Shown here piece by piece: positions 1 through 11,020 of a DNA stretch of 64,000 bases. Where the stretch lies: positions 64,769,824-64,833,823 of the forward strand of contig CM047807.1 in the NCBI GenBank assembly GCA_026214975.1, read 5' to 3'. The first letter of the stretch is position 1. Every line of letters starts with the position of its first letter. The notes below the pieces were generated by a model that made no database searches, was not told where the DNA came from, and worked only from the letters and a program-made list of their open reading frames with translations. Position numbers and translations under genes: made by a program. This stretch comes from Gentiana macrophylla (lineage: Eukaryota; Streptophyta; Magnoliopsida; Gentianales; Gentianaceae).

Positions 1-1640
1 CCATTGATGAAGTGCTGAAACTAGCTGTTATAGTGAAAGGCTAAAAAATGTCTAGAACTGAATGTATAAGTTTTACTAGAGTCTCATAATTGTATAGGTT
101 ATATCAGACAAGCACTGTAATAGTTAGAAGTGTTGTAAAACTGAAAACTGGAAATTATCTAAGAAACTGGAAAGACAGTTATCTGAAACTGACTCAGACT
201 ACACCAAGAATTGACGCTCACTCGGGGGCCCAAGAAGGTAAGTTCATTTGAGGACACAGACTCGATTGACTAATCTAGAAGACAGAAGAACTGAGGGTTC
301 AAACTCAGTTTATGAAGACCAAGTCGAGACTATAAAGTTAGACTTCAGCCAAGTTTGTGGTCACCTGAACTGACTTTATGGATCTGGTATGAAGACCTAA
401 GAATCATAAGGAAAAGGAACTCTTAGATGATATATTCTTATGGTGTACATTGGTAAAGTCAATTATAATCAGATGAAGAATTGGAGTACTGATATTTGAA
501 GAAGAGTAAAATCTCAGTTAATGCTCGAAGTCGGTCAAGAAACTGACAACTGATGAACTAAGTATAAAAATGAACAGGAAACTCAGTTTTATAAGTCAGT
601 CATCCAACCAACTGATAGTACAGTCAAACGTTGTAAGGGAAGCAATTCTATTGGATGAAAGACAAGTCAGAACGGTCACAAAATATAGCCGTTACAAGAT
701 AGACATTGTTACAATTCAAATTCAAGGGAAATGAACGTTGGAACTCACACTATAAATAGAGGAACTTGCACCAAGGATCAACACCAAATAAACAAGATTA
801 CAAGCATTTTTTGTGTGCAAGAGTCTAGTTCATTCGATTTATCGTCTATATCGGCGCTAACAAGATCAATCAAGAATTTCTTCAAGTGTTCAAGATACAT
901 AGAATTTATTCAGAATATGACACTTTGAAGAACCACAAACAAGAATCAATTTATTGATTCTCAACCCAACTTTGATTCTTAATCAAAGGTTCAGATTGTG
1001 AAGCAATCCGGTGAAGGATTAGCCAATGATAGTTGTATCAGCAGTCGGGTAGACTGTGTTTGTGGTGGTAGCTGGTGAAGAAGCATACCTAACCCTTCAA
1101 GGCCCAGTGGCTCAAGCATTTGAAGAGCAGCAATCCAACCTGTTCTTTAACTGTTTAGATAGTGAAGCTAGGATTAGCCAAGGACTATTGTTTAGGACTT
1201 TTTGTAACAGCTCACCTCAAGAAGTTCTAGTGGAATTTTCCTCCTACACCACAGGGAAAGAGAGGATTGATAGGATTACACCACCTAGAACCTATATAAA
1301 TCTTGTTTTATTTACTTTACGCATTTACATTCTATTTACAACATTTATTATTCTTTACACAGCATACTGAAGAACTGATTGTTGTACTAATCACAGCTCA
1401 CAAACTGACATTCATCAGAATTCAATTTAGGACACTCAGCATTCACAGAGAATAACAAGATCAAGAAAAATGCTAAAAATTATATCCGTTGCCGGTTGAC
1501 TCAGTTTGACTTAGACTCAGCTCAGTCAGCTTAACTTCGCATAAGTTTTTAATTGAACCTAAATCGCTTAAATCCAGTTTTTAGGGACAAGTTTATTCAC
1601 CCCCCTCTAAACTTGTGTTAGCCTTTCCAAGGGACGAACA
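1..1640 (+). repeat. SIRE-like copia LTR (3' or solo), left end outside window
   Basis: The sequence carries the family hallmark near its start (an ACTAGCTGTTATAG stretch, as at the start of the other SIRE-type LTRs here), a TATA box at 751, and the usual end with a CCCCCCTCTAAACTTG stretch and a terminal GACGAACA. No primer-binding site follows 1640, so this is a 3' LTR or a solo LTR rather than a 5' LTR. The segment at 1056-1130 (GTGGTAGCTGGTGAAGAAG and the following CCCTTCAAGGCCCAGTGG) matches the LTR of element F at the right end of the window, so both belong to one family. It sits inside the 3' internal tail of the gypsy element that follows. Short ORFs here are LTR shadows. Confidence 0.8.
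751..758 (+). promoter_or_regulatory. TATA box of the first SIRE-like LTR
   Basis: TATAAATA followed by GAGG. It sits at the same relative place as the TATAAATA in the LTRs of C, B, E and F, so it probably marks the U3/R border of this LTR. Confidence 0.6.
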
Positions 1641-1898
1641 TGTATGATACATGTTTTGCCTGAAATCCTTATTGATATAATGTGATTCTGTCTGCGTCAC
1701 TGTTGTTTGAGAGTTATTGCACGCACATGTCGGTTCTACTATGAGATAGGGCTCAATGGATTACTGATGGATATGTGTTGACCCTCATCTTATTTATCAT
1801 TCTTGAATGAGTCTGTTCTTAATTAGTTTGTAATTGTTTATGGGGTTTGTTTGATTTGGTTTTTGCTCGGGACGATCAAAAGCAAAGTAGGGGGTAGT
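1641..1898 (+). mobile_element. 3' internal tail and polypurine tract of a gypsy element
   Basis: This is non-coding sequence rich in T. It ends with GCTCGGGACGATCAAAAGC and AAAGTAGGGGGTAGT just before the LTR start. A 'CTCGGGACGA' stretch followed by a G-rich tract is the usual polypurine tract context of plant Tat/Athila-type Ty3/gypsy elements (family knowledge). The LTR begins at 1899 with TGATGACGG. The rest of the internal region lies left of the window, separated from here by the copia LTR at 1-1640. Confidence 0.6.
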
Positions 1899-3633
1899 TG
1901 ATGACGGTCAAATTGGTACAATTATTTACCATCAATATACCCCAGATTTGTGTTCTCAATGGGTATAATATGTATGAAATCATGGGTTAATTAGCTAAAT
2001 GTCACTAAGCCACGTCCGGGGTGACGAAATTGGTATTATACTTATTAACCGTGTATTTTATGCGTTATTTGATAGAAATAGAAGCTACAATGTGTGCTGT
2101 GGTTTTATTGATAGATGGATGAGTGTTTGAAGCATCATTTGGGCTGACTATAAGAGTTATTCGATAAAGAACTGAACGGAGCTGAAGGTTGAAGTGTTTC
2201 GAGCAAAGATTGGACCCGAGAATCTGATTGGTGATCTTGAAACGCAGTTTCAGAAACTTTACAAGATGGATTGGGCTTGGACTTTTGCATGAAAGTTGTA
2301 GGTCCAGAAACAAGGATTCCACCACACTTTGAATCAGCCAAATCGGAGTTGCATAGGCCAAGTTATGGTCCAAATACCGAAGCTGGGCCTAGGGTATTCC
2401 AAGTTAAGTCGGCAGCAGGAAAAAGACGAACATACCCTCGGTAACCCGGGAGTTACCGCCGACTTACCGATGCCCAGAATCTTCCAGAAACTTGTTTTAT
2501 TGTCCTCCAAGCATTGGGTTTACCCCTAAGTCGGTTTATACACCTATATAAAGCCATTAGAGCTGCGAATTTTGTATTCATCATCTATTCATGATCCATT
2601 CCATCTATTCTTCATCTTTTTACTAGTTATTCATCGACTAGATACAATGTAGTCTTTTGGGAATAAAGTTTTCTTTTCTTTTCATATTGAAAATAAGTCA
2701 TGAGTCTTTCATTATTAAATCGTGCTTGGTTTACGATCTTCATGGATCGATTCGAATCGCCGGATTGAGAGAGAATTGAAGGGTATATCTGTTCTTCGTC
2801 AAGGGTAAGATCTATTCCAATGTTTTATTTCTTTCTTAGATTCATGATTGTTCTTGTGTTAGATCTAGATTATTCTCATCTAAACATCTATGAATTAATT
2901 AAACGAACCTTAATCTTTATTCGATTCATTAATATGAAACGCAGAATTATGGGTTGCATTCTTCAGATCCGCGACGGTCTTTATCACTAGATCTGAATAC
3001 CTAGTAAATCCTAATTATGTGGTTCGGCGTCAGCTACGTTGATCGATAGGTTTAATTTACATGTTAGTAGCGTGATCAACTATTTGCATGTCATCATAAA
3101 TTAACATGAAGGACTGTTAGTGAAGTGTTAATTAGGACAATATCTTGATGGACCCTAGGAACGTTCTGGTCAATGTCGAAAGCTGTCTAGGCAGGTTAGC
3201 GGTATAAGTTGCGCTCGTTATTGGCAATTCTAGTTCTTTATGCGTATGGACTATTACGGACCAATTAAGGAGGGTAGCTGGCGTATATATTATCTACTGC
3301 TATTGTCGGAGTAGATAGGGTTAGGAATAGCACCCGTAGCTTAATTACAAATATGGATCAGATAAGGATTAATGGGAGATTAGTTATGAATATTTTGGTT
3401 AATGCCTTTTCGATACATGATTGATGATTGGTTATTTGCATCTCTTTTATTTACTTGTCATTTTTGTTGGTCAATGACCACCCCTTCCAGTTGACCTATG
3501 AATTGTGGTTGTGTTTAGCATTATTAAATAATAGTCACTGTGGGATCGACCTTGACTCGCCCTTGCTATACTACGATTGGCCTAGTACTCTTGCTAGTAC
3601 GTCGTGTGTATTAGTGAACTGGAAACGCGATCA
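1899..3633 (+). repeat. Ty3/gypsy 3' LTR (Tat/Athila-like)
   Basis: It starts TGATGACGG directly after a polypurine tract and ends near GCGATCA at 3633, where copia pol sequence of element C resumes. A TATA box is at 2545-2553. The last 130 bases contain GGGATCGACCTTGACTCGCC and an ACGCGATCA end, a combination typical of Tat/Athila-type LTR ends (family knowledge). There is no primer site after it, so it is a 3' LTR. The body of this element is left of the window. The exact 3' end is uncertain by a few bases because the target duplication cannot be seen. Small ORFs in both strands here are not conserved proteins. Confidence 0.65.
2545..2553 (+). promoter_or_regulatory. TATA box of the gypsy LTR
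   Basis: TATATAAAG, about 650 bases into the LTR, followed by a CT-rich stretch with ATTCATC repeats. Likely core promoter of this LTR. Confidence 0.45.
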
Positions 3634-3637
3634 ATAA

Positions 3638-4811
3638 CCTATGCCTTTTGCTTGAGAATATCCTTTTGCAACTAGTCTTGCTTTGTTTCTAATGATTGCT
3701 CCTTGTTCATCCATTTTGTTTCTAAGCAACCACTTTGTTCCAATGATGTTGGCCATATCTGGTCTATCAACAAGTTCCCAGACCTCATGTCTCTCAAATT
3801 CATTGAGTTCTTCTTTCATGGTTGTAATCCTTCAGCATCTTTGATTGCATCATCTATTGTTTTGGGTTCCATCTGTGACAGAAAACAAGTTAGCATGCTT
3901 TCCAGTTGTCTTATGGTTCTAACACATGTATGAACATCTCTGTAGAATTGTTCTTCTGGATGATCTCTGAGCCAATTCAAGTCTGGTTGAAGTTGTGCTT
4001 GTTTTGGTGCTTCTTCTGTTCCTGCTTGTGCATCAACTTCTTGAGTTTGTGTTGGTGGCTCTAATGTTGTAGCAGTTGGCATCTCATCTTGATTGTCAAA
4101 AGAGTGATTCAGAATTGTAGCTAGTACTGTTGTATTCACGTAGACTTTTCTTTGTGCAGCATGTTCTTCAGATGTGTGTAAATCTTTACTACTAGTGTTA
4201 GTTTCATCAAACACTACATGAATTGATTCTTCAATCACTAAAGCTCTTTTGTTTAGAACTCTGAAAGCTTTGTTGGTATCTGAATATCCCATGAATATTG
4301 ATTTATCAGCTTTTTCATCAAAAGTATGTAGCTGATTCATGTTCAAAACAAAACATTGAGATCCAAAGATGTGCAAATGAGATATGTTAGGTTTTCTTCC
4401 ATTCCATATTTCATAGGGTGTTTTCCCCTGCTGTTTGTCGATGATGGATCTGTTTTGTGTATAACATGCTGTGTTTGCTGCTTCTGCCCATAATCTCTTT
4501 GGTAAGCTTGCTTCTGCTATCATGGTTCTGACAGCTTTGTTGAGTGTTCTATTTCTTCTTTCTCCTACTCCATTTGTTGTGGTGTTTCTGCTGCTGATAG
4601 TTGATGTAGTACACCATTTTCTTCACACTACGTTCTGATTACTTCATTCAGGAATTTTTTGCCTCTGTCTGATCTTATCTTGATTATCTTCAACTCATTT
4701 TCATTTTGAATTCTTCTTAATAATTCTGGTAGTTTCTTGAGTGTTTCTCTTTTCTTGTTCATGAAAATAGTCCAGGTGAACTTTGAGAAGTCATCAACCA
4801 CTATTAAAGTG
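3638..4811 (-). pseudogene. Element C pol, part 2: integrase to start of reverse transcriptase, broken
   Basis: Read on the minus strand, this continues the copia integrase from the other side of the insertion at 4812-8280. It holds the rest of the core (VVDDFS, then the second catalytic Asp in RSDRGKKF), a disrupted TPQQ region that should carry the catalytic Glu, the C-terminal half with AEAANTACYTQNR and YEIWNGRKPN, the FDE tail, and then the beginning of reverse transcriptase ([33 protein letters not shown]). Frameshifts occur near 4560 and 3825 and there is an internal stop near 4630. The coding sequence stops dead at about 3638, where the gypsy LTR begins. The rest of the reverse transcriptase and the 3' end of C must lie left of the window. 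SIRE/Maximus-like by sequence similarity to elements A and B here. Confidence 0.85.
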
Positions 4812-4963
4812 TGTCGAGGTTCATCTAGAAGTAGTTTAAATATTTATCTTATATTTAATATTTATCTATTATACACTTGGCGGCTAAGTTACCTAAGCCT
4901 ATATATTTATACTCTCCACATTCACTTGAATCAATGAAAAGTAATACACTTAAAATCCTTTTA
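4812..4963 (+). repeat. 5' LTR of the Ale-like copia
   Basis: About 152 bases starting TGTCGAGG. It contains GGCGGCTAAGTTACCTAAGC and a CCTATATATTTATACTC TATA region, all repeated in the copy at 8128. The primer-binding site follows immediately. Confidence 0.9.
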
Positions 4964-4978
4964 TGGAATCAAAGCCAG
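4964..4978 (+). other. Primer-binding site of the Ale-like copia
   Basis: TGGAATCAAAGCCAG, close to the TGGTATCAGAGCCAG complement of initiator Met-tRNA, with a few substitutions. It directly abuts the 5' LTR. Confidence 0.75.
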
Positions 4979-5189
4979 TCAATTTTCCTCTCCCCGTGTT
5001 ACGCCAATGGTCCTAAACCCTACCCATTTCTGTTCTTGATCTCTTCTCGTTAAAACAAAAAAAACTAACAGCATCGTCTTCTTTCCCCAACCTCAAAGCT
5101 CTGGCAATCCCCTATTCTTTGACTTTCAATCTGATCCGCGTTCTCCACACACAAAAAAAAACCATACAGCATTTCTGTCGTCTTCTTCC

Positions 5190-5935
5190 TCGTGACTTAC
5201 TCTGGACAATATCGTGGTGATATGAATCTCTCTTGCCAAATTTTATTTCAAGTCGTCCATGTTGCTCCCTCATGCCCTTACCGCTATGACCGTTCTCAGC
5301 CACCACCCCATTGGAAAACGCCACAGGCACGCGTCACTTCTCACTCCTCTCAACCCGGATCTGATTGGATTGCGGATACTAGTGCCACTCATCATCTCAC
5401 TTAGGACCTTCGTACTCTCACCCTCTCATATGCACCTTATACCCGGAGGCAACAAAGTGCATGTATGTGACGGTATAGGTTTACCTATTACTAATTACGG
5501 CTCTTCTTATGTACATTCACCGTCCCAGTCTTTTTATTTCTCTAATATTCTTGTTACCCCTTCTATCACAAGAAATCTCCTATCTGTGCACAAATTTGCC
5601 ACTGATAATTCTGTGTACTTTGAATTTCATGGATCTTACTTCCTTGTAAAAGATTACTCCAGCCAAATTCATCTCATGGGATTTGTCAAAGATGGCCTCT
5701 ACTACTTCTCCACACCCCTCCACCGACCTTCTACCCCTCCCCAAGATTTTGCCTCGACTCTCACCTCCACTATCACATGGCATCAGCTTCTTGGTCATTG
5801 CTCTTACTCCGTACTCCGCCAAGCCTTAACAAGTTTCTCCACCCTTACTCCTACAAAAGCACCTCATGTTGTATGTGCCCCGTGTCAGCTAGCCAAAAGT
5901 CACCGTCAAATTATTGAAGTCGGTCTTTCTCTTCT
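5190..5935 (+). pseudogene. Ale-like copia protease and GAG-pre-integrase region, broken
   Basis: The retroviral-type aspartic protease motif is recognisable as WIADTSATHHLT, where the family has D-S-G-A; the reading frame then hits a stop after ATHHLT and continues in another frame. Downstream come the typical stretches TPSITRNLLSVHKFA and DGLYYF, and the GAG-pre-integrase zinc-binding signature WHQLLGH ... CAPCQLAKSHR. The integrase core that should follow (the first two catalytic Asp and the Glu) is absent: the sequence passes from KSHRQ straight to EVGLSLLAQSNLPLPYW, which belongs beyond the catalytic Glu. About 150 residues are missing by comparison with the usual family layout. This copy cannot encode an active integrase. 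Confidence 0.85.
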
Positions 5936-8127
5936 TGCTCAATCCAACCTTCCGCTCCCTTATTGGTGAGGATGCCTTTATCACTGCAACTTATATCATC
6001 AATCATCTTCCCACCAAAGTCCTCCATGATAAGTCCCTTTTTGAGATGGACAATAATCGCTCCCCTAAAAATACATTCCTTCGAGTCTTTGGATGTGTGT
6101 GTGCCATATCTCCGTCCTTACAATAATCATAAGACTGATTTTTGCTCCAAAACTTGCAACTATCTTGGATATAGTCCTTCACACCACGGTTATCAATGTC
6201 TTGACCTTGCCTCTGGACGTATCTATATTTCTCGCCACGTTGTTTTCGATGAATCTATCTTTCCCTATACACTTTCTCCTTCCAAACCCACGCTTGAAAA
6301 TCTCACTATCTCGCTTCTTGTCTTCATGCCAGCACCCCCAAAAAATCCGCCTTCCATGCCGACTCCTTCCAAACTGGCCCTACCCGCTCCGGCTCTCGAG
6401 CCCTCCCCACCCACCTCTCATGCATCTACTTCGGCCTCTGCCTCTCCAGCCTCGTCTCCTAACCAACCTCCTCTCACTCATACCATGGTCACTCGAACAA
6501 AAACCAAATCTCTCAAACCTCTCTCCCGGCCCGACTTTATCCGTTATCCGCTTCCTAAAGTCCTTGTTACCTTTACTAAATCCCTGGATCCTACTTCTTA
6601 TACCGAGGCCTCTAAACACCCGAATTGGCGTAATGCTATGAGAGAGGAAATTGACGCATTGTTGAGGAACCAAAACTGGGAACTTGTGCCTCCGCATCCT
6701 CGAATGAATATTGTTGGGAATAAATGGGTTTATCACACTAAACATCATGCAATGGCCGTTTTGAGTGTCACAAGGCTCGCCTTATGGCCAAGGTTTTTAA
6801 TCAGACCGCAGGGGTTGATTTCACTGACACATTTATTCCGGTCGTTAAACCGGTCACTATCAGTCTTCTTCTGTCTCTTTCCGTTTTGCCAGGTTGGTCA
6901 CTTCGCCAGGTGGACATTCAGAATGCTTTCCTCCATGGGTGTTTATCTGAGCCCATTTATATGCAGTAGCCACATGGATTTGTTCACCCTGATTATCTTG
7001 ACTATGTTTTCCTTCTTCACCGCAACCTTTATGGCCTTCGTCAGGCTCCACGTGCTTGGTTCTCTCGCTTTATTGATGTTTTGACTCAGTTTGGCTTTGT
7101 TGGCTCCAAAGTCAATACCTCCTTATATAATTACTTTAATGATGGTGATCGGGGTTATATTCTGATTTATGTTGACGATATTATTATTACTGGCTCATCG
7201 TCTTCTCTTGTTGAGCAGGTTATCTCTTATCTTGGTTGGCAGTTTCCGGTTAAGAACCTTGGTTCTCTGTCCTATTTTATTGGCATTGAGGTGCTTCCTA
7301 CCTCTGATGGGCAATTTCTCACTCAGTGCAAGTATATTTTTCAGCTTCTGCAACGTGCCTCTATGGACAAGGCCAAGCCTTGTCAGACACCTATGTCGGA
7401 CTGTACCCGACTCACACTTGACAATGGCCCTCCCTGCGCCGATCTGTCGCTTTACCGCACTATTGTTGGCGGCCTACAGTATCACAGTTTCACTTGGCTT
7501 GATAATGCCTTTGCGGTCCACAAGGTTAGTAAGTATATGCATTCGCCTACTGAATCGCACTGGGTTGCGGTTAAACGTATTCTTCGGTATCTTAAGCACA
7601 CTATCTCCGATGGTCTCTTCTTCTCCCGCCGGTCCCCTATTTCACTCATGGCTTATTCGGACTCTGATTAGGCCGCTGATTGTGATAATCGCCAATCTGT
7701 TGGGGCATATTGTGTCTTCCTTGGTGATAATCTCATTAGTTGGCGTAGTAAGAAACACTTGATGTTTTCCAAAAGTAGCACTGAGGCCGAGTATAAGTCT
7801 CTTTCCAACACCCCCGCAGAACTCTAGTGGTTTTGCAGTCTTCTTCGTGAGATGCAGGGTTTCGTTGTCTTCCCTGCCAACTCTTTGGTGTGATAATAAC
7901 GCCACATACCTTGCTTATAATCCCGTGTTTCATGCCCGCATGAAGCACATCGAGATCGACTTCCACCATGTTCATGAATTAGTTGCTGCTCGCAAGCTTG
8001 GCATCACTTTTATCTCCTCAATGAATGAGTTAGCCGATATCCTCAAAAAACCATTGGCCCAGCCTCCTTTTTCCAGTTTAAAGTCCAATCTCTGTGTTCA
8101 GCCACTTCCCACGGGATTGCAGGGGCG
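5936..8127 (+). pseudogene. Ale-like copia integrase tail, reverse transcriptase and RNase H, broken
   Basis: Plus-strand frames in order encode the integrase C-terminus (FITATYIINHLPTKVL, FLRVFGC, then ISRHVVFDESIFPY), a proline/serine-rich linker, and reverse transcriptase beginning NWRNAMREEIDALLRNQNW. The catalytic YVDD box is intact (ILIYVDDIIITG) near 7170. RNase H follows with AYSDSD, STEAEY and DNNATYLA. The coding sequence is interrupted by frameshifts near 6120 and 6760 and by stops near 6967 (after IYMQ), 7670 and 7827. It ends about 8155 inside the 3' LTR. All the breaks are consistent with a dead element. Confidence 0.9.
8113..8127 (+). other. Polypurine tract of the Ale-like copia
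   Basis: GGATTGCAGGGGCG just before the TGTCGAGG start of the 3' LTR, in the position and with the G-rich form expected for plus-strand priming. Confidence 0.6.
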
Positions 8128-8280
8128 TGTCGAGGATAATCTAGAAGTAGTTTAAATATTTATCTAATATTTTGCATTTATCTATTATATACTTGGCGGC
8201 TAAGTTACCTAAGCCTATATATTTGTACTCTCCACATTCAGTTGAATCTATTGAAATATAATACACTTCAAATCATTTTA
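8128..8280 (+). repeat. 3' LTR of the Ale-like copia
   Basis: About 153 bases, aligned along its whole length with the 5' LTR at 4812. Its right end is followed by the AAGTG target duplication and then by the resumed integrase of element C. Confidence 0.9.
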
Positions 8281-8922
8281 AAGTGAAGTTCATTACACTC
8301 ACACTTACTGGTGTGAATGGTCCAAAAAGATCCATATGTAATAGATGTAAGATCATTGTTGTTTATTGAAGTGGCTTTGACTTGAAAGAACTATTGATCT
8401 GTTTCCCTTTCTGACATGCATCATAGAGACTTTACTTCTTCAATATGATGTCAGGTAGGCCTTCCACTAGCTTGTTCTTTGACAGCTTGTTGATGGTTTT
8501 GAAATTCAGACGATTCAGTCTTCTTTACCAAATCCAGCTAGGTGATAGTTTGTTCTTGACAAGCAGACATGTTTTTGCTTTGGCTGTCCTCCAATCTACC
8601 ACATACATGTTGTCTTCTCTTTTTCCTGTGAGTACAACTGTGCTGTTTTGAGTGTGAATCACTTTGCATCCTTCTTTGTTGAAGTGCGCATTGTATCCTT
8701 TGTCACATAATTGACTGATTCTTAGATGATTGAAATTCAATCCCTTGACATATGCCACATTCTGAATCTTTAGATTGTTCTTCTTCATGGTGTCTTCCCC
8801 TTTAATTTTGCCGGGGTTTTCTTTGCCTCCAAAGGTAACTTTGGGTCCATCAAAAGTTTTGAATTCAGTCAGCCATCCCTTATTGCATGTCTGGAACATC
8901 CACTGGCTATGTACCAGATATC
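8281..8922 (-). pseudogene. Element C pol, part 1: protease, GAG-pre-integrase and start of integrase, broken
   Basis: On the minus strand the frame starts right after a splice-acceptor-like TTGTATTGTAG. It encodes a degenerate protease motif WYIASGCSRH, where the family has WYFDSGCSRHMT; the catalytic Asp codon reads GCC (Ala). A frameshift follows, then the conserved NNLKIQNVAYVKGLNFN and NMYVVDW stretches. The GAG-pre-integrase zinc finger survives only in part, and HMDLFGPFTP carries the first catalytic Asp of integrase. The sequence is cut at 8281 by the Ale-like insertion and continues at 4811. Several stops interrupt it. The Asp-to-Ala change could be real or a consensus error. Confidence 0.85.
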
Positions 8923-8934
8923 CTACAATACAAA

Positions 8935-10166
8935 TTAAACAAGCTTAGGTACCCAACACTATTTGGGTCCATACCTGTTAGCAGTCATGCCTCTTACTCC
9001 AAGTGTATATCCAAATGATTGTTTTCTTGGAGGGTTGAAGTCATCAACCTCATATGTATAAGGCATGGAACAATAGCTTCTAATAGGTTTACTAAAAGTA
9101 TTCTGATACATTTCTCTATCTATTGGTGCTTTAGCATCCTGTTTCACTTTCCAAACCGCAGTAGAAGACGTGTTTTCATGTTGCCTTTTGTATCCAGGAC
9201 CATGCCTATTCTGTCTTTTCCCAAATACATTTGGCCTTATATGAAATGGTTGTCTCTCATATTTTGGAGGTGGAACATTTCAATCATCTTCTGAAGGGTA
9301 AAGTTTGTCCTTACGTTTCAGTATACCTTTGTTCTTAGCAGGCTGGTAAGATGATTTAATCTGTTGATTTACTCTAATGGTTTTTGACTTGACTGGTGCA
9401 GGATGAGTAGTTGAAACTATTGCCTGTCCTTTTCTAAATTTAGGTCCAGTTTTGGTCCTTAGTTCAAATTTTTGTTGCCCATTGTTTCCTTTCCATCTTA
9501 ACTATTGTAGCCAAGACCATATCTGGATCTAAACCTTTTTAGGGGTTTGTAAGCTGGTGCTTCAAGTGGTGCAGTGGTGGTCTCAGCTGGTAGGGGAGTT
9601 TCCTTAGCTTGTCTATAAGCTTCGGATGAGTGATCATCTAATGCTTGTTGATTTGCTAAGTGCTCTTCCTTACTAACTGATTTACTTTTAAGCTTATCCA
9701 GTTTTTTGTTTAATCTTTTATTTTCCTCATTTAGATCATTGCATTCTTGTTCCAGAATTTCATGAGCTGTTTGAATTTCTTTGAATCTACTCATGAGATT
9801 TTGAATTAGATGTGCAAAATCTAGTGGGAAGATAGAGGATTGTGCAGTGTCAGATGTCGATGCATTTGAGGAGTATAAACTAGACAATACCTCTGTTTCT
9901 TCAATATCCTTAGCCATTAGACATAGGCATGCTTTGTCATTGTCTGAGCTGGTGTCTTTACCTTTGTCTGAGACATTGTCAGATGATTCTTCATCACTTT
10001 CACAGTTGGTTTCAACTTTTAGTGCTTTATTGCTCTTCCTTTTGTCGGATGACTTGTATTTCTTCTTTTGTTCATCTTTGTCATTTTCTTCTGGACAATC
10101 AGCATTGAAGTGTCCTTTCTTTTTGCAGTTGAAGCATCTGTATTCATCATCTTTTTTCTTCATGTC
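8935..10166 (-). pseudogene. Element C gag, C-terminal part with CCHC zinc knuckle
   Basis: This minus-strand frame begins beside the inserted CRM-like element. It carries the CCHC nucleic-acid binding knuckle CFNCKKKGHFNADC, a Lys/Ser/Asp-rich stretch, then a coiled-coil-like segment (EILEQECNDLNEENKRLNKK, about residues 140-170 of the local ORF 10169-9498) and the RSRYGLGYN motif seen near the end of SIRE gag proteins. Downstream frames decay, but the terminal WVPK motif is visible near 8955 before a TAA at 8935-8937. A TAG replaces the Gln codon just before that motif (K-stop-CWVPK). Gag packages the element RNA into virus-like particles in the cytoplasm; this copy cannot make a full protein. 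Confidence 0.85.
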
Positions 10167-11006
10167 CAAGTGAACCTAGGAGGTTCGGTTCAAATTTTGC
10201 CCGAGGATCGATTGTATGAACAACGAACCGAGCAATCACAACCAAAGATGCTAAATTAGAACCTAGGACTGAGATTGAAGCCTTAAAAGAGATTATGATG
10301 AAATAAGGTGTAAGAAGGAAGAGCAAAGAAGGAAGGGAAAAGGAAAAATTGATGAATTATTTTGACCGCATAATTTCACGGTTGTGAATATCTCGTAATT
10401 AATGGCCTTATTTTATTTTTTATTTTTTATTAGAAGTACAAAATTTCATAGGTGTGAAAAAATTTCATACCAAGTGTGTGAAACCCGCGTAATTTTGCCC
10501 CCTTTTGTTCTTTTGTTCTTTTTTGTTTTTGTTTTGGCCGACTGAAATAAACTAAATCAAATTAAAATAAAACAATTAGGTCAAACCTTCTTTGGTTTTT
10601 ACGGCTATTGCAAATAAGAAAACTTTGGTAAAGGCTATTATAGGTATCTACGGCAACTTGCAGTAGGGCAATGAACAAAAAGAATCGGATCAAACAATGA
10701 CAATATATTTTTTTTGATAAAATCAAGAACAACGAACGAGAAAGAATTGGCTGGGAATTTTGTTGATGATAAAGGACGTAAAGAAGAAAAAATAAAGAAC
10801 ATGTTTGAAATTTTTTATTTATTTGAAATACTATGCGGGAAGAAGGTTGGTGATCAATACGCAGATTTGTTTTTTTTTTTTTTATCAAAATTGAAAGATG
10901 CAAAGAACGGGATCAAGAAATAAACTGGATTTTTTTATTCCTTTTTTTGAATAATGGACTAAATCAAAGGAAAAAAAATTTGGGATATTTGTTACCTACA
11001 ATGCTA

Positions 11007-11018
11007 TGTCTAATACCA
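11007..11018 (-). other. Degenerate primer-binding site of the CRM-like derivative
   Basis: On the minus strand TGGTATTAGACA two bases after the LTR end. It resembles the TGGTATCAGAGC complement of initiator Met-tRNA with changes. Confidence 0.45.
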
Positions 11019-11020
11019 AT

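Larger units (their letters stand above)
4812..8280 (+). mobile_element. Ale/Retrofit-like Ty1/copia element, complete ends, internally deleted
   Basis: Two short direct LTRs (4812-4963 and 8128-8280) flank a primer site, broken protease, GAG-pre-integrase, integrase, reverse transcriptase and RNase H sequence, and a polypurine tract. The host copia integrase is split cleanly, with AAGTG at 4807-4811 and again at 8281-8285 as the 5-bp target duplication. At 3.47 kb it is shorter than the 4.5-5 kb usual for this lineage: gag is essentially missing and the integrase core is deleted. The two LTRs differ at roughly 15 of about 152 positions by eye, so the insertion is fairly old. Small size, short LTRs and the protein style fit the Ale/Retrofit lineage, an assignment made by recognition only. 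Confidence 0.9.

Noticed and set aside
731..1370. Two plus-strand ORFs of 65 and 104 codons
   Set aside because: They lie inside a SIRE-type LTR with no similarity to a known protein and no conservation of frame with the F LTR.
2065..2529. Overlapping short ORFs on both strands
   Set aside because: They are in the gypsy LTR around its promoter; no domain or codon pattern supports them.
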